From assembly GCF_021130785.1 (NCBI RefSeq), contig NW_025776822.1, positions 58,000-121,999 on the forward strand: DNA of 64,000 bases. Reading direction: 5' to 3'. The notes under the pieces were generated by a model that was not told where the DNA came from, ran no database searches, and worked only from the letters and a program-made list of their open reading frames with translations. The first letter of the stretch is position 1. Each line of letters begins with the position of its first letter. Positions 10,770-22,789 of this stretch are shown one piece after another. The translations under genes were made by a program, and so were the position numbers. Source of the stretch: Homalodisca vitripennis. Its lineage: Eukaryota; Arthropoda; Insecta; Hemiptera; Cicadellidae.

Positions 10770-13480
10770 TGGTATAACAATATATATGTTGAAGGCAACA
10801 ACCATTTTCTTTTAAGACTTATGTTGAAATATAAAATACTTTGATTTAAAGCATGAAAATGTTTAATACACTAAGTGACGTGTATAGTACATTAGAATAC
10901 TTTTGAATACAAACATATATCTAAAAAAAGATTAACTTTAAAATACGCTAGTTTTTAATCGTAATGTAATTGAAAAGAATGACGCTTAAACCATAGCTGT
11001 AAACTGGGGTAGGTAACTTTTAAATCTTTATGAATTCTGAATCAATCAACTGCCGAAATACATAAATTTTTAAAATTTTCTAAACTCTTACGAAATTTTT
11101 AAGGTTTTAATGCTTGAAGTCATGAAATTTATAGCAAGGTTGGCTTAATGATATTATTATAAATAAAATCATACCCAATTTTGGAAATAATTCTGAAAAC
11201 TAATGTTCTGAAAAATTGCATGAAGCTATGGAATTGATGACACAATTAGTTACATTGGCTTGTGTCTGATTAGTTGCTTTGGTGGTAAACATTATTTAAA
11301 ATTCCTAGCTGTGTATTTTCGTGGAATTGGTATTGGTAACTAAGTCCGTCTTTGAGATATCTGACTGATTGTGAAAAAATGGCTACACAACCTTTATAGG
11401 ACAGTAAAAATTTGTGTTATTTATTTATTTTAATTGGATATTTTACTTAGAAAGAATATTATTATTTTTATTATGGGTAAAAATAAATATATATTCAACG
11501 AACAGATGTTTTTTTTTAAATTTAGTATACTTACATTTATAAATTCCTATCTCTAAAATCTGGCTTGGTTAAACAGTGCATGTAGTACTATTAGGCGGAG
11601 TAAACTCACATAGCTAATCGTTTAGAAAACGTCACTGATAAATTTAAAACTAATTTAACGGAATGAATAGATTGCAATGCAAAGTTATATTAAGTTCTAA
11701 TAGAAAGGATAGCCTTTGTCAGGTTTAAAAGAGGACTCCAAGTAGTAATTACAATTAATTTTAAACTTACAAACTTTAATTATGAAATATATTCTTGAAC
11801 AACTGAAAAACGCTACCGTACTGATAAAACAGGTACCTTCGATCAAAGAAAAAGTGACTTAATTGAGACATTACAAAAAACATGTTATTTTAGAATTTGT
11901 ATTAAAAAAATTCAAGCCAGCTCTTACACTAACCATTTGACCGTTATTGCGCACCTTAACTTTCTACTGAATATCCAAGCACTCTTAAAAAAAATAAAAA
12001 TATGTTTGCCTACAAACAAGAATGGGTGCTCTTCAGAATAAAAGGTTGTTCATAAATTGATGTGATTATATAAGTTTCCTCAAAATAACTTTAGACAAAA
12101 TTTATTTAAAAACAAAAATTTCAATACCTGGTCTGTAGTTGTAAACCTGTGCCAAGGAGACTTGTAGAATCAATCCAACAAATAAACATAGAAATAGCAT
12201 TTCGAAACTGTGCTTCTACGTTAAGCTATTGAAAGATACAACAACGGTGAAATACGGAGTAAAATATGCTGTTGCATGAACTAGGGTTGCCAACTGTCAG
12301 AGTTAACCTCAACCTGTCGATCTTCAAAGTGAATTTACTTGCAAAAGGCCTTGTCATGTTTGCATATAAATCGTCAGCTTCAAGAGAAATTTACATTTTC
12401 GACTCTGTCTATAAATGGAAATGTGAAACGAAGCATAGGAAAATTTGATCTCATTAAATAAGTTTTTATTGATTAGTTACGAAATTTTATATGTTAAATT
12501 ATAATTTATTTTATTCAGTCTGTTCCAAATACAATTCAATCAAATGAAAAAAGTCAATCACATATTTTTAAAGGCCAAAATAATTCTTTAACAATAGTAA
12601 GTATGTCAATATATCTAAATTCGTTCATAGGTGTTAACTTCCCATAACCAGTTATCATACAGGGTTTAATTTCACGAACAAAATAACGAATATCATTGAA
12701 ATTTCACCAAAACACAACAGAATAATCTCTGTTTAAAAGTTTAAATGATGTTTGTTTTCTTCTAAAACTCATATACTTTAAATCCATTTTGTACCATACG
12801 TTCGAAGCTATCCGATTTGTAATATAATGTCTTATAAATTCTAAACTAAGAAATAAGAATAACATTTGCAGTGTAAATGTTTGTGATGTGGACACACTCA
12901 GCCACTAAGAGTTCCTGCAGTCTGTTTCCGTTTTCCGTTCACAATCAGTTAACCGCATCGGTCAGCTGTCTTATCAGCTACGCTGGCTGCCTTATCAGAA
13001 AAATTAGCCGTCCAATTCTAACCGTTATCCAGTTACCTGATATCCATGGTGGTCAGTCACCACACATTCAATCTTCCTAGTAAATAGTGTAATTTCCAAT
13101 TCGATTTGAATTACGGGACAAATTAACAAATCTCTGTTGCCATTTTGCATACAACTTTGCTATCTTAAACTCGTAAATATACCGCAGTTTTAAAAGATAC
13201 ATTTTTAACTAGCACGGAGATTTACAATTTCAATACTTGAATAATGTAACTCTCTGAATTTAGAGTAAATAGTCAAACCGTGCTTTCACCTTCAGTTACA
13301 CTTTTCCTGGAAGTAAAAAAGCAATACACAAAATCGAAACATGTACTAAGATTGTGTAATTTTTTATTTTTATAAAGGCAAGTTAAGGTGCCTTATTTTA
13401 CCAGGCGAAGTTAGTGCTAAGAAGCCCTCTCTATCACAACCTAGGAACCAACGGCTAACATCTTATAACATCCCCAACGG
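10770..13480. other. AT-rich, no feature recognised
   Basis: 2.7 kb with only chance-length ORFs (60-67 codons). TACAGGGTTTAATTTC near 12659 weakly resembles a mariner-type end, with no partner seen. Confidence 0.55.
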
Positions 13481-13488
13481 CTTAAAGG

Positions 13489-13957
13489 CAGTGGCGTAGC
13501 TACCTTGGGGGGCACCCGGTGCGGAAGTTTGTGGTATCACCCCATCGAAAGTAGAAAGCAATAAATTTTGTATGATAAAGGTCATGGATATAATATATTT
13601 TTTTCTTTTTATTATCTATCACTACAGAATAATGCACGTTAAACAATTCACGCCAACCAAACACAACAAACTTCACGAAACAAATGAGAAATGTTGCAAC
13701 TGAAACATCAAAGATCGCGAGTATGGGACGGGGAATCCCCAACGACAGCGTCAGGGTCTTTTGCGAGAATCCCCAAATTATACATAGAGCTGAGCTAGTG
13801 CAAGTGGAGGAATCCCCGAAAAAGAAATTTTTGTGCTAGCGATTTATTTTGTTCGTTTGTTTGTACATTGCTCTTAAAGTTGAAAGACCGGGTGGGTGTC
13901 TCTCCAAAAAAGGTGACACCCGGTGCGGCCCGCCCCCCCCCCTTTGTTACGCCACTG
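13489..13957. mobile_element. hAT-type MITE, 469 bp
   Basis: The element starts CAGTGGCGTAGC and ends GTTACGCCACTG, giving 12-bp terminal inverted repeats with one mismatch. It is flanked by an exact 8-bp direct repeat CTTAAAGG (13481-13488 and 13958-13965). Eight-bp target duplications and CAG-type ends are hallmarks of the hAT superfamily. No transposase is encoded, so it is non-autonomous. CACCCGGTGCGG occurs near both ends (13507 and 13917), and a C run lies at the right end. The open frames inside and across it are incidental. Confidence 0.85.
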
Positions 13958-13965
13958 CTTAAAGG

Positions 13966-14884
13966 TGAGATGCGAACCACCACTAACGGTCGGGCAGGCA
14001 GGCTGTTTACAAGGACAGCTCAGCGGTATCCTAACCAAGCAATCCCTGTTAGACATATAGGCCTATTCATTTTTAAAAAACCATTGGTCTCTAAAGTTGC
14101 TAAGAATCCCATCTTTATCTCTAAACAGCAAGCAAATATTATTAATTGAAAGAGCTTATTAAATGTAATCAAATTTTGTGAGTAAAGAAGTTTTATGACA
14201 GCACAACCATTTTTTGTATTAATTTAGCCACTATTTCCGATTTATATACAATTATTGTCTTGAAAGTATAGAGTAAACTTGATAGTAACATCACTTCTTA
14301 CTTGAACATTTTCTGCTATCGTTGCTCAGCTTACAGTAAGAAAGTATCCAGATAAGAAAATTTAAAGTTTTACTAAAAACATACTATTGACTGTATATTT
14401 TAGCAAATATTAAGTATGCTGTGCTTAGTCAATACTGTAATGAAGATATAAAAGACAACGTGTCTATCTAACATTTACTATAATTTTGAAGACTATTTTA
14501 AAACTCATCTTAGTTGTCATTTGACAGACTTCTCATTCGTGTCTATGTATATTATATATTTTATATTTTCTTGATGAAGAAACAAGACAAAATCAGTTAC
14601 GGACCAAAAGAAGCTAAGGCTAAATTAAATTAAAATACCTACAAATATACACTTTTAGAGATTTTCTTGATCATAGCAACAATGCAAGCTGAATATTAGC
14701 GATCGACATATAATTCACTCGAACCCCAAGTTTTCATGAACAAAGACTACAAAATTGGAGGCGAAGCCGCCGGTAAATGCTTGTCCTATTAATGCATAAA
14801 TTAGGCAGCCTGAAGGCTCAGGTAAATTCCATAGTAGCAATGGAATACGCTACATTGCCTAAGTATAAATTATGTTGCGTACTA
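13966..14884. other. AT-rich, no feature recognised
   Basis: No motif-bearing ORF or repeat was identified. Confidence 0.55.
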
Positions 14885-14935
14885 AGTTTTAAGTCCATAC
14901 CTCAATTTGTTTTCGAGACATCCAGCGGATAACAC

Positions 14936-14966
<31 letters not shown>

Positions 14967-15085
14967 GGAGAGGGACTTTCCTATAATACTTAGTAATAGA
15001 TACAAATAATTAATTAAAACATGTGTAAAAAACCAATTATGGTGAAGCTTAGCTAAATCGCATGGAGGGACTTGCACCACTACTG
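14885..15085 (-). repeat. dispersed repeat R6, inverted copy with (CAGA)n
   Basis: TTTGTTTTCGAGACATC is followed by about eight CAGA units (14936-14967). The same arrangement (TTTTTGAGACATCTTGC then a GACA tract) occurs at 35490-35650, and its complement, ATCTCAAAAACGAACT, lies at 33980-34000. Confidence 0.55.
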
Positions 15086-15856
15086 AATTCCATCCTGTAT
15101 CTATAGAAATAAAGTTTTAAAATTAAAATAGAATGCATAAAAATTTATTTTATCAACCGATCAACAATGATCACTTATTAAAATGTTATAGAGGTGCACT
15201 TGAGTTGCTTAAAAAAGTGTTTATTCTATGATTTTCTCGGTGCCATAACCGTTGCTTATGAGATATATTAACAATTTTCGCTTACGCTCTGTAAAATACT
15301 ACGTACACTCATCAAACTTCATGTTCATCATACATATATGAAACCAGTAATATAATCCTAATGTATTATTTTATTACCCCACGAATTTAAACAGTTCCCT
15401 ATTTAGTACAATTCATGGAACTCATACAAAGGGTGTTCTCTGAAATATATATTTTTATTGTTTGAGCACATAATATAGGAAATCTAATAAATGGCTTTTA
15501 ATGATGTAAAGGACCTGTCATGGATTTTTTATCAATGAACTGAACAGAGTAATTAAATTTTTGTATGAACATAAGTTTCATAGAATTTTGTATACTTACT
15601 GATGCTTACTTATTTTTGGTGTTCTCCCAGCCTGTTACGGTGACGAGTTAGCGTTTCTCTAGTAGTATAACAAGTAAAAATCGCTTAAAATATTAAGTTT
15701 TTCATTTCAAGATTTTCACAGAGTCAAGGATTTTGAATATTTTTCAATAAGTTAAAATTATTTAACTTACACTTTATATACATTTATAACACAGTTCGGT
15801 CGTATAAATGCAAAAATGCTCAAGTATAAACAATACTTCTCGTTATAAATGTCCTC
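15086..15856. other. AT-rich, no feature recognised
   Basis: No gene, repeat or RNA motif was seen. Confidence 0.5.
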
Positions 15857-16025
15857 AAATATTTCGGCATTTGTCGTTCTGGAAAAAGATTAACAAAAAA
15901 TAATAAAATAGTACATCAAGCAAACAAAATTAAAATTTTAATACAATATTAATTTTGTTTGTTTGATGTACTATTTTATTATTTATTGTTAATCCTTTTT
16001 GAGAACGGAAAATGCCGAAATATTT
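15857..16025. repeat. long hairpin / foldback, about 75-bp arms
   Basis: The left arm starts AAATATTTCGGCATTT and contains ATAATAAAATAGTACATCAA. The right arm is its near-perfect complement and ends AAATGCCGAAATATTT. The loop is about 17 nt at 15934-15950. The size and termini fit a small MITE, but no clear target duplication is visible. A transcript would form a very long double-stranded stem. Confidence 0.8.
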
Positions 16026-16119
16026 AATTACCTTTGCAACTAGAAGTCTTATTAATATATATTTGAAAATCCACAACACTCTGATTGAAAAATACCTTTG
16101 TTTAAAATTTGTTACAGAC

Positions 16120-16385
16120 GATGACAGGTGTGGAAGGAAATAAGGTTCCGGACATTTATCACCATTATATTTTTCAAAGTGTGGTATAAGTATGTTAAAT
16201 TGTACCACCTTTATTTTTTATTAATATCTGTTCATAGCCGCACGTTGTAGGTTTTAAGTACATGTTATTTATATATTAAGTAATTATCAACCTGATGAAG
16301 AGGACAGATTTCAATCCTCGAAACGTTGTGTTCTACATTTTTTTCAATATATTGATGGGAAATGTCCAAAATCCTAATATCCTTT
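16120..16385 (+). repeat. dispersed repeat R7, possibly PLE-derived, with hammerhead-like core
   Basis: R7 has a recurring order: CCTGATGAAGAGGA, TCCTCGAAACGTTGTGTT, a short variable part, then GATGGNAAATGTCCNAAATCCT. Here these blocks lie at 16291, 16315 and 16354-16375. An inverted piece, AAGGTTCCGGACATTT, lies at 16142. Related copies are at 24270-24560, 28970-29180, 37258-37380 and 41995-42130, and fragments at 17925-17975 and 18245-18300. Assignment to Penelope ends is inferred from the hammerhead-like core and from the copy near the PLE fragment at 41.4 kb. Confidence 0.55.
16292..16332 (+). ncRNA. hammerhead-ribozyme-like motif
   Basis: CTGATGA (16292-16298) is followed by an extra A, then GAGGA, a 10-nt loop and TCCTC (a perfect 5-bp stem II), then GAAAC (16320-16324) and GTTGTGTTC. 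Core boxes and stem II follow the hammerhead order known from Penelope-like elements. The unpaired A beside stem II and an unclear stem III and cleavage site are departures from consensus. Activity is not established. Confidence 0.45.
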
Positions 16386-16399
16386 GGAAGATAGATACC

Positions 16400-19300
16400 T
16401 ACAACATTATCTAACGAAGAACCCCGCTCTTATTTTGTGGTCACTCTGTATATATCATTAGCGCTCATTTATATGTATTCTCCCAAAATAGTGGCTTGGC
16501 TGGATGCCACAGACTCAGTGGAGTCGCTCTACTTGGAAATTAATGCTGAATTTAATGTATCTTGACAATTTCGCTTGCAGCTGTGTCAAGTTAGATTTAT
16601 AGTCTCAAAATTATAAATATTGATTTCTCAGTAAGAATTAATTGTAACAGAGAAGTGCATTCATTTTTATAGCTGTTCAACTTAGATATTTCTCGTTTTA
16701 ACTTACTAGAATTGTTCATTCGACCATCTTTAAACTTTTCACGCAATTACTAAAATTTGACTCGTACTAACATTTTACGTTTTTAACTAAGTATAATTAC
16801 TTACTATATACGAGTTGAAATGCTTCACAGCTTAACGATATTTCTGCCTTTTACTCTAAAGATATAACTTTCAGTTGAGCCTCCTACTATCGTGAATATG
16901 TTAATGCGGGTTGTAACGTACAGTTGTTAATAACAAAAGTAATTTGAGCTGATGTTTTGCAAGAGGCGAACGACATATCTCAACGTGTGTGTTACCATTA
17001 TTGAATCCTCAGCAGAAACCATTTGAATGCAGATGAATAATAGTTGTAACTTATATAAGGATAACCACAACACGACTAGTAGTTTGGAAGAATTATTATT
17101 TAACATAAACAACAGAGGGTTTTCTTCTGTTCTTTGAGCAAAGATATTTAAATATACTCGATACACTGAACAGATAGAAATGCGATTACTTTGTTTTAAC
17201 AGCGTAATTTGAACAAGTATCCTAAAATTTCCAATTAATCTTATACAGGTCGATCAATAATTACCACAAATGTACGTGTTAAAATGATATTAATCCGATA
17301 ACTAGCTAATTAGTGGAATGAAAATATAGACCTAATCATTTCAAACATGATATTGGTATTTATTTATCTGAAAACAAAGATATAATTACGTGCTTTTTCA
17401 CGACTAATTATTTCTAATTATATTCAATTATCAAGTGCATAATTAAATAATTGAGCTGGATTAAACTTAGGTTTTTACTCTCGGGAAATAATGTAATTAT
17501 GGTACTTCAATATAGGCTAGTATGGTTTAATAGTGTTTATTGTAAACTCAGCAGATAATTAGAAAGCAGGTATTTCGAAAAATCTTCTAACTCATAGCGG
17601 AAAATATTATTCGATTATTATAACCATTAGCCGAGAGCCATTTTATAAACACATAATCGATTTTTTCTCCAATTCCGTAAAGAAATTTTCATAAGAGATA
17701 AATAGATTATCAGTCGCCTTAAGTCTGGCGGACGTCGACATGAGAATGTATCGAAAGGGTTAAAATGATGATGTAATAGATTTTCTTAGATTGTTTTTTT
17801 CTTAGTGTTACAAACTTAAAAACCTATCGTCAGACACTTAAACAATGTTAAATAAGAGTTAGATAACGAACCATGAACAGAGCCTTAAAAATTAAGACTT
17901 ATCTATGTATGAAAATGACATTACTATTATTTTTGGAAAGGAAACAGGATTTTTTCTGGATATTTACCATCGTTCAGTCGTATGTGGTTGTTTGGTTAGC
18001 GCAGATTTACAATGATCTGTAATTTTTAGTTCAGGTTGATAATTAGTGTTTAGTTGTGTTATTATTAAGTGAATGTTTGAGAGTTGGTTTGCAAGGAGAT
18101 ACAATATGGTTGTAATGATTCCTGACTAATAATTTTGTGCCACCACGCTCTGGCATAATTTTTATATTTTAACCTAGGTTTTAGTTATGTGTTCAGTTAG
18201 TTATTCACCACAGGAAAAGATTTACTGATTTTGTTTATCACTTAAAAATGGCAAATGTCCGGATAAATCCTGATTCCTTTACAATCATTTCATCGTCACA
18301 AAGACAATCATTAAACTAAGAATATTATTTATGTGTCTGACCGTCTGTTTTAAGTGTAACAAGATTTTAAAATAAAATAAGTAATAAATATAATAAATAA
18401 AATGACCACCAAAACTTAACCGGGAAGCAATCAATATCAACAACAAAGATTTATTTTTAAGAAAACGTAGGTTACAATGAAAACATATTGTACTATGCAA
18501 ATTGAATCCTAATAATGAATGGCAGTATTAAAATCATTTGTTCAATCTAATTTATTGAAAGAGGCCAGCGAGATACATGCGAGGTGGTGAAGCTCCGCAT
18601 GCAGCGCGATAACAGCCCCTAGGGACTGATAAGAGAGCTTCATACATCACAAGTAACTGGCAACCATATTGGGATGTTCTCTGCTCTATTGTGTAGTGAT
18701 TCAATCGCTTGCTTGGAAAACGATAACTTTTCATGTTTTGTGATAATATTGAAGAATGTATCCCTACATTGTTCTGAACGGAAAATACGGAAAAAAATTA
18801 ATTTATACAGTCAACGCAATGTGGGCTGCTACTTCTTCAGTTTAGACTAACAATACAGATTTAATAATTAGTAGCCTTAAAGGAGCTGGAGGATGTGAAA
18901 TAATAAAAATTTTCAAATGCCTTTCATCCCAATTACTAAATTACAGTCTTGGCGCATTAGATTAAAACCATACTACTAAAAATACAGCAGGTTTAAAGAA
19001 TAATGGGTAAAAATTATGATTTATTTCCCTTCATTGGAATAAATTTTACTTATGTTTCCAGAAATTCCGTTAGATTGTAATTTATTTAAACGTTTTGAAT
19101 ATAATTTGTACATCAAACTGTAACTATTGTCAATTGTGGTACTGTACCTGACCGCCAGATTTCTCTGTGAACAATCATTCTGATAAAGTTTCTATAGTAA
19201 TGTTAATGAGAAATTTAAATACTAAATTACCTAAATAAAACGATTATGAATCAGTGGACCAACTACAAACAAATATCTCTCTAGGAAGTACAGTATCCCC

Positions 19301-19884
19301 ATGTCATGAAGTTACTGGTTAATGTTACCCACAAAAATAACAGCATTAGTAGTTAAGGTTTCTTGTTTTACTCATATTTTAACACAATACATTATTTGTA
19401 AGCGAATAACTTAATATATAGAATTACCAAATCTGCCAAGTTGTTCTTTATTTCTTTACAAATGAATTGTGTTTAAAATAATTGCTCTTATAAAAATCAC
19501 AATGTTTACTGAAACTAACAATTTACACACAATAAACCTAACTATTATTAGCATTAATCTAATATTAAAATTTACTTTCAAATAACATGGCCATTTAAAA
19601 TGAATACATTTGCATTTGTTGTAGACTACATCGAGAATTAATTTAATATCGGAAAATTATAATTAACCCTGCAAGTTAAAAATGTAATTAGTTCGTTTTA
19701 CCTTAAATAACATTGAATATTCATTTAAGATTGTTTTTGTTATCATTCTATAACAAAATACGGCCAACAACTAGAATTTATGCTTTTAATATTGTTATGC
19801 ATATATAATTAGCCGCAACAGCAATGAATATTTAGAACAAGATACATGAGTGCAAGAGGACATGAGTGTTCTCTTACCTAGGAC
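16400..19884. other. AT-rich, only R7 fragments recognised
   Basis: R7 tail fragments lie near 17925-17975 (inverted: CTGGATATTTACCATCGTTC) and 18245-18300 (GGCAAATGTCCGG). Otherwise only chance-length ORFs (60-79 codons) occur, with no recognised gene. Confidence 0.55.
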
Positions 19885-20545
19885 ACGGGATATCCGCAGG
19901 AAGCAACTAACCAGGTTAGCTCGTTAGCAAGAGCTAAGGTTTCAAAATCTACGTAGTTCTATCTGTTCTAATGACATTAATCCTTATATACGTTCAGTTA
20001 CAAAAGGCAACCTGATTCTGCTAGAAGCAGCTACGCAGATCAGCTCGTTAACTGGAGCTAAGCGTCAAAACTTCGTAGTCCACTCTTTTCTAATAATATT
20101 AATCTTTGTATACGTTCACTTACAAAGACAACGTGATATCCGCTAGAAGCAGCCACCCCCCTCTTAACTCTGTTATCAAGAGCTAAGCTTTTAAAAACTA
20201 AGGTGTTCTCTCTGTTCTAATAATATTAATCCTTGTATACGTTCACTTACAAAGACAACGTGATATCCGCTGGAAGCAGCCACCCCCCTTTTAGCCCTGT
20301 TATCAAGACCTAAGCTTTTAAAAACTAAGGTGTTCTCTCTGTTCTAATAATATTAATCCGTGTATACGTTCACTTACAAAGACAACGTGATATCCGCTAG
20401 AAGCAGCCACCCCCCTCTTAGCTCTGTTATCAAGAGCTAAGCTTTTAAAAACTAAGGTGTTCTCTTTGTTCTAATAATATTAATCATTGTATACGTTCAC
20501 TAACATAGACAACGTGATATCCGCTGGAAGTAGCTACCCAGATTT
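19885..20545. repeat. 127-bp satellite, about 5 tandem units
   Basis: TATACGTTCA recurs at 19987, 20109, 20236, 20363 and 20490, that is 122 then 127, 127 and 127 bp apart. Units share GATATCCGCTAGAAGCAG, AGAGCTAAGC, GTTCTAATAATATTAAT and ACTTACAAAGACAACG. The first two units are the most diverged and the inner ones nearly identical, as expected of array homogenisation. Confidence 0.92.
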
Positions 20546-21371
20546 TCTTTTTAAGAAGTGGCTCTTATATACCTCGTACTCCTAACTGTTCCAGCGATAA
20601 TCTTCAGTGCCCAAAATCCAAGAAATACTAAAAGCTACTCTTTGTATTAAAATATAATCGAACCATTAGTCTTATACGTATAAATATAAATAATCTGATA
20701 TTAATTAAAGAAAAAAACATATTTATAATACAGGTATTGTACATGTGTTTAAATATTTGGTCAGTGTCATACCGGTACACTAATTTAGCTATAACAAAAT
20801 TTTGTATTTATTCACAATTTATTGAATAAACTTATCGTTCAAATAAATACACAAACAAGAAATTATATTAATTTAATACAATTAATTACAGTGTAATGTT
20901 AATTATATTTTACATATAACACGATCTGATTAGCTCTTTAGGAACATTTCAGTTTGCACCTCGTAAATTATCCCCTTACGAGAAAAATATAACTGTAATG
21001 AATCATAAATCTCATTAAGAGTAATAATCCAATACAGCTGAGTAGTGTAGGAACCGTAAACATGCAACAACAGAGTCGCACAAACAGACAAACTTTTAAC
21101 CCAAAAATAGATAGTTTTCTGAACACAGGAAAAATTGTGCATTCAAATCCAAGTCCTTCCAACCTCATTACCAAGTGTTATCGCCAATAAGAGAGCCATA
21201 ATTCATGCATTTCTTTATTAGACATAAATGCTTCTATACAAAACAAATTTACCTAAGGCAGCACATATACTACTTGCCGTTTTCTTACTTTAAATTATTA
21301 ATATACTAGTTATCACTCTTATTTTTATTATATTCCATATATGTTTACTTATACCTTCATATCTGAAATAG
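20546..21371. other. AT-rich, no feature recognised
   Basis: Two overlapping minus-strand open frames (70 and 68 codons, 20930-21174) have no recognised motif. Confidence 0.55.
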
Positions 21372-22780
21372 TCTGGACCTGGATGAACCACACGAGTTCA
21401 TACATAGCAATCACCTCATTGTTGCGGTGTGAAGTATTCACGATAATGTATGGAAGTCCCTTTGTGAACGCTATATCACGCTGAACTATTCTGACGTCAC
21501 TCTTGATGTACTGGACAAGCCGCGAGAGTTACGTTTATATTAAATTGGACTGTACATGAAGGAACCACACGAGTTCATACATAGCAATCACCTCATTATT
21601 GCGGTGTGAAGTATTCACGATAATGTATGGAAGTCCCTTTGTGAACGCTATATCACGCTGAACTATTCTGACGTCACTCTTGATGTACTGGACAAGCCGC
21701 GAGAGTTACGTTTATATTAAATTGGACTGTACATGAAGGAACCACACGAGTTCATACATAGCAATCACCTCATTATTGCGGTGTGAAGTATTCACGATAA
21801 TGTATGGAAGTCCCTTTGTGAACGCTATATCACGCTGAACTATTCTGACGTCATTCTTGATGTACTGGACAAGCCATGAGAGTTACGCTTATATTGAAGT
21901 GGACTGTACATGGAGGAACCACACGAGTTCATACACAGCAATCACCTCATTGTAGCGGTGTGCAGTATTAACGATGATGTAAAGAAGTCCCTTTGTGAGC
22001 GCTATATTACGCTGAACTATTCTGACGTCACTCTTGATGTACTGGACAAGCCATGAGAGTTACGCTTATATTGAAGTGGACTGTACAAGGAGGAACCACA
22101 CGAGTTCATACACAGCAATCACATCATTGTAGCGGTGTGCAGTATTAACGATGATGTAAAGAAGTCGCTTTGTGAGCGCTATATCACGCTGAACTTTTCT
22201 GACGTCACTGTTGATGTACTGGACAAGCCGCGAGAGTTACGCTTATATTGAAGTGGACTGTACATGGAGAAACCACAGGAGTTCATGCATAGCAATCACC
22301 TCATTGTAGCGGTGTGCAGTATTAACGATGATGTATGGAAGTCCCTTTGTGAACGCTATATCACGCTGAACTATTCTGACGTCACTCTTGATCTACTGGA
22401 CAAGCCGCGAGAGTTACGCTTATATTGAAGTGGACTGTACATGGAGGAACCACAAGAGTTCATACACAGCAATCACGTCATTGTAGCGGTGTGCAGTATT
22501 AACGATGATGTTTGGAAGTCCCTTTGTGAACGCTATATCACGCTGAGCTATTCAGACGTCACTCTTGATGTACTGGACAAGCCGCGAGAGTTACGCTTAT
22601 ATTGAAGTGGACTGTACATGGAGGAACCACACGAGTTCATACACAGCAATCACCTCATTGTAGCGGTGTGCAGTATTAACCATGATGTAAAGAAGTCCCT
22701 TTGTGAGCGCTATATCACGCTGAACTATTCTGACGTCACTCTTGATGTACTGGACAAGCCGCGAGAGTTGCGCTTGTATT
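21372..22780. repeat. 177-bp satellite, 8 tandem units, with CRE-like site
   Basis: GACGTCA recurs at 21493, 21670, 21847, 22024, 22201, 22378, 22555 and 22732, an exact 177-bp period. Each unit carries CACACGAGTTCATACA-like sequence, CAATCACCTCATTGT, CGCTATATCACGCTGAA and GATGTACTGGACAAGCC. Seven of the eight hold the palindrome TGACGTCA, the CREB/ATF consensus (the seventh reads AGACGTCA). The first two or three units form one subtype (GTTTATATTAAATTGGA) and the later ones another (GCTTATATTGAAGTGGA). The 177-bp length is in the common range for arthropod satellites. Confidence 0.95.
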
Positions 22781-22789
22781 AAAGTATTG

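Noticed and set aside
9585..22780. CRISPR array among the tandem repeats
   Set aside because: Units are 98, 127 and 177 bp with no alternating unique spacers, and the DNA is eukaryotic in character.
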